From NCBI RefSeq assembly GCF_000428045.1, contig NZ_ATZE01000001.1, positions 186,265-250,264 of the forward strand: DNA of 64,000 bases, written 5' to 3'. Below are positions 62,055 to 64,000 of this stretch, piece by piece. This stretch comes from Sedimenticola selenatireducens DSM 17993 (GTDB lineage Bacteria > Pseudomonadota > Gammaproteobacteria > Chromatiales > Chromatiaceae). A model generated the notes under the pieces. That model saw nothing but the letters and a program-made list of their open reading frames with translations, did no database searches and was not told the origin of the DNA. Made by a program: the position numbers and the translations under genes. Position 1 is the first letter of the stretch. Each line of letters begins with the position of its first letter.

Positions 62055-62582
62055 ATGATGAGTAAATCAAAGAGAATCAGGAGATCGAGCCCCACCAATC
62101 AGCAAGGCACCAGAAGAAATCTGTTTGGTCAGTCACAAAAGGTGATTATTGGAACAGTATCAATTGTTTTGATCGGCGTGCTTGTTTGGTTGCCAAAGGA
62201 AAACCAGGCTGGTTTTCCTGAAGTTACAGTATACAAATCGCCGACCTGTGGCTGTTGTGGGAAATGGATTGACCACATGAAGGAAAAAGGATTCAAAGTG
62301 ATAACCCACAATCGACAGGACATGAATCAGATCAAACAGGAGTATGGAGTGGACTACAAGCTGAGGTCTTGTCACACCGCGGTAGTCGAAGATTATGTGT
62401 TGGAAGGACACATTCCTGCTGAGGATATAAGGCGGCTACTGAAAGAACGTCCAGCAGTAGACGGGCTTGCGGTACCGGGCATGCCAGCCGGGTCTCCGGG
62501 GATGGAGAGCAAGAATGAGGACCTGTATGAAGTTATTGCTTTTGCAAAAGGGAAGAAGAACGCCATCTATGAAAGACACTAA
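62055..62582 (+). CDS. DUF411 metal-binding protein
   Basis: This is a 175-residue protein with an N-terminal helix (KVIIGTVSIVLIGVLVWL) and the DUF411 pattern. This includes VTVYKSPTCGCCGKWIDHM with the CxxCC-type cluster, LRSCHTAVVEDYVLEGHIPA and VDGLAVPGMPAGSPGME. DUF411 proteins bind copper and often sit with copper-resistance genes. ATG 62055 or 62058 are equally possible starts. It follows the multicopper oxidase after a 155-bp gap. Confidence 0.88.
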   Translation: MMSKSKRIRRSSPTNQQGTRRNLFGQSQKVIIGTVSIVLIGVLVWLPKENQAGFPEVTVYKSPTCGCCGKWIDHMKEKGFKVITHNRQDMNQIKQEYGVDYKLRSCHTAVVEDYVLEGHIPAEDIRRLLKERPAVDGLAVPGMPAGSPGMESKNEDLYEVIAFAKGKKNAIYERH

Positions 62583-62642
62583 GTAAAGATGGGCTCTAAT
62601 TGAATAGATTCAGGAATGCTCGGATGACCACATGAGTGTGAT

Positions 62643-63254
62643 ATGCCATCAATGAACAGAGTGTTACTACCGCTGATTATAGCCGTAGCATCCCTTTTAG
62701 CAGGGACAATGATCTGGTATCAGTTTTCGGACGCTCAAGAATCCGGTGAAGTAAAAGAGACGGAAATCGCAATCGAAAATATTGGCCCGTTGCGCAGGAT
62801 AAGCCCTCCGCGCCCGCTACCTGAATTTCGTTTTATCGACAGTTCGGGAGTGGAACACACATTGAGAGACTTCAGCGGTAAGACGCTTCTGGTCAATATT
62901 TGGGCAACCTGGTGCCCCCCTTGCCGGGAGGAGATGCCGTCTCTGGATCGCTTGAGCTCCAGGTTGGGCGGGAAAGATTTCGCTGTTGTTGCAATTTCAA
63001 CTGACCTGAATGGAATCTCTGTCGTTCAAGACTTCTTTCAACAAATCGGTATCAACTCTCTGGAGACATATATTGATTATAACGGTGAAACTGAGAACGC
63101 ATTGAAAGTGCCTGGGCTGCCGACGACGATACTTGTTGATACGAAGGGTAATTCAATCGGCGTCAAGGTGGGGCCAATGCAGTGGGATAGCGAGCCTGTT
63201 GTCGCAGTGATAAACGCTCAGATTGCATCTGAAGATAGATTGGAAAGCAAGTAG
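62643..63254 (+). CDS. TlpA-like periplasmic thioredoxin
   Basis: This is a 203-residue protein with an N-terminal anchor (VLLPLIIAVASLLAGTMIW). A TlpA/ResA domain has NIWATWCPPCREEMPSLDRL as active site and GLPTTILVDTKGN at the cis-proline. It is distinct from the TlpA-like gene at 35403. It would keep copper or heme-binding cysteines reduced. The next gene begins two bases after its stop. Confidence 0.9.
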   Translation: MPSMNRVLLPLIIAVASLLAGTMIWYQFSDAQESGEVKETEIAIENIGPLRRISPPRPLPEFRFIDSSGVEHTLRDFSGKTLLVNIWATWCPPCREEMPSLDRLSSRLGGKDFAVVAISTDLNGISVVQDFFQQIGINSLETYIDYNGETENALKVPGLPTTILVDTKGNSIGVKVGPMQWDSEPVVAVINAQIASEDRLESK

Positions 63255-63256
63255 AG

Positions 63257-63733
63257 ATGAATCCCTTCGACAGAAAAAACTTCAATTACTTAACCAGGCG
63301 AGCACACAGCTTACAGGATAGAGCGTTAGACAGGTTTAGCGGAAGAAGGAACTTGGTTATTGCCATGACAATTCCGATATTGCTGACTGCCTGTGACGTG
63401 CCCGGACCGGAAGCCAGACGACAGGCATTGCATCTCCCTCCGCCAGGTTTTAAGGGTATTGTAGAAAAAGGCATTGAGCCGTTTGAGAAGTATTGCATGG
63501 TATGTCACGGCGTAAAGGGAAGGGGAACTGATCAGGGTCCACCGCTGATTGATCGTGTTTATCGTCCGGATCATCATGCCGATCTTAGTTTTCATATCGC
63601 GGTGCGCGACGGAGTGAAGTCTCATCATTGGAGGCATGGCGATATGCAGCCTATCCCGCTGATTACACCGGAAGAGACGGAGCATATTGTCGCTTATATA
63701 CGCGAGGAGCAGAGACGAGTGGGAATAGAGTAG
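63257..63733 (+). CDS. Monoheme cytochrome c lipoprotein
   Basis: This is a 158-residue protein with a long basic N-terminus, a hydrophobic stretch ending in a lipobox (IPILLTACDVPGP), and a class I heme motif YCMVCHGVKGRG. The distal ligand may be the methionine in GDMQPIPLI. It is probably an outer-face lipoprotein electron carrier. The unusually long basic region before the lipobox leaves the start uncertain; an internal ATG at 63365 would give a shorter signal. Confidence 0.82.
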   Translation: MNPFDRKNFNYLTRRAHSLQDRALDRFSGRRNLVIAMTIPILLTACDVPGPEARRQALHLPPPGFKGIVEKGIEPFEKYCMVCHGVKGRGTDQGPPLIDRVYRPDHHADLSFHIAVRDGVKSHHWRHGDMQPIPLITPEETEHIVAYIREEQRRVGIE

Positions 63734-63781
63734 ATATATCTTTGATCTGAATTGCTGATATGAGTTAACAGGACGAAAAAT

Positions 63782-64000
63782 ATGATACCAGAAATCGGAC
63801 ATGTGGCACTGATCCTGGCGTTGGGTATGGCCATAATACAGGCTGTGTTCCCGGTCATCGGTGCGCATCGTGGGATTCATTCATGGATCGCGCTGGCGCG
63901 GCCGGTTGCCCGTGCTCAGCTGCTGTTCATGCTGATCTCCTATGGCTGCCTTACCTACGCCTTCCTCACCAACGACTTTTCGGTGCGCTATGTAGCGACC
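63782..64000 (+). CDS. ccmF: Cytochrome c heme lyase CcmF, N-terminal part
   Basis: This frame is open to the end of the window and encodes the first 73 residues. MIPEIGHVALILALGMAIIQ and ISYGCLTYAFLTNDFSVRYV are typical of the CcmF N-terminus. CcmF is the multi-helix inner-membrane part of the heme-ligation complex. Its presence after ccmG, DsbA and several cytochrome genes suggests a dedicated second maturation set in this cluster. Confidence 0.88.
   Translation, partial: MIPEIGHVALILALGMAIIQAVFPVIGAHRGIHSWIALARPVARAQLLFMLISYGCLTYAFLTNDFSVRYVAT

Overview
The window looks like part of a gammaproteobacterial chromosome from a sulfur-oxidising or otherwise chemotrophic lineage. This is inferred from gene content: a sulfide:quinone oxidoreductase-like gene, DsrE, rhodanese fusions, multiheme and monoheme cytochromes c and a cytochrome c maturation system. 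GC is moderately high in the first 48 kb and visibly lower from about 50 kb on. No rRNA, tRNA or CRISPR array was recognised. No complete insertion sequence was seen.

Layout. (1) Positions 1-6863 (+) hold the tail of a conjugation operon of the PFGI-1 / PFL_47xx integrative element class: a TraC/VirB4-like ATPase (cut by the window edge), an inserted alpha/beta hydrolase, three PFL_4709-4711 type proteins, a small membrane protein and a TraG N-domain protein. (2) 6871-8645 (-) hold a small membrane protein, a large unknown protein and an XRE regulator with an 18-bp perfect palindrome at its start. (3) 8789-25587 (+) form a complete type 1-like BREX phage-defence operon: a protein in the brxA position, brxB, brxC, pglX, pglZ and brxL. 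Between pglX and pglZ sits a two-gene cassette, a PHP-domain/SMC-like ATPase (TrlF-like) and an AlbA_2/Schlafen-type protein. It occupies the place where other BREX loci carry a second defence system, and it is the best candidate here for a poorly described system.

(4) 25771-41285 is a sulfur, redox and envelope region. An ArsR-rhodanese regulator is divergent from a long + strand run: fatty acid hydroxylase, VTT-rhodanese fusion, DsrE-like protein, SQR-like flavoprotein, RND exporter, LolA-like protein, outer membrane barrel, a probably frameshifted small gene, TlpA-like thioredoxin, cystathionine gamma-synthase/lyase, cysteine desulfurase, an MBL-fold protein with a rewritten metal motif, a pentaheme cytochrome and a methyltransferase.

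(5) 41645-48380 is entirely on the minus strand. It starts from a MerR-type promoter with a 19-bp spacer (48350-48380) and reads a HMA protein, outer membrane transporter, NHL-repeat protein, thioredoxin-like protein, a second MerR regulator and a Met-rich cytochrome c. It then continues into merR and merTPFA, which have their own mercury operator. (6) 48760-50309 has a relic of an MFS gene, an ArsR regulator and a divergent CDF metal exporter with a promoter-embedded operator.

(7) 50402-54424 is a copper-delivery operon: SurA-like/DsbA fusion, SCO1, PCuAC, a small exported protein and a ZnuA-like/SCO1 fusion. (8) A His-tailed NreB-like MFS exporter (54559-55950, -) is followed by a + strand run (56222-64000) of a Cys/His-rich exported protein, cytochromes c, DsbA, CcmG, multicopper oxidase, DUF411, TlpA, another cytochrome c and the start of CcmF. 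This looks like a periplasmic copper and cytochrome c assembly module. Overall the region combines a conjugative element carrying defence genes with adjoining metal-resistance and respiratory accessory clusters.
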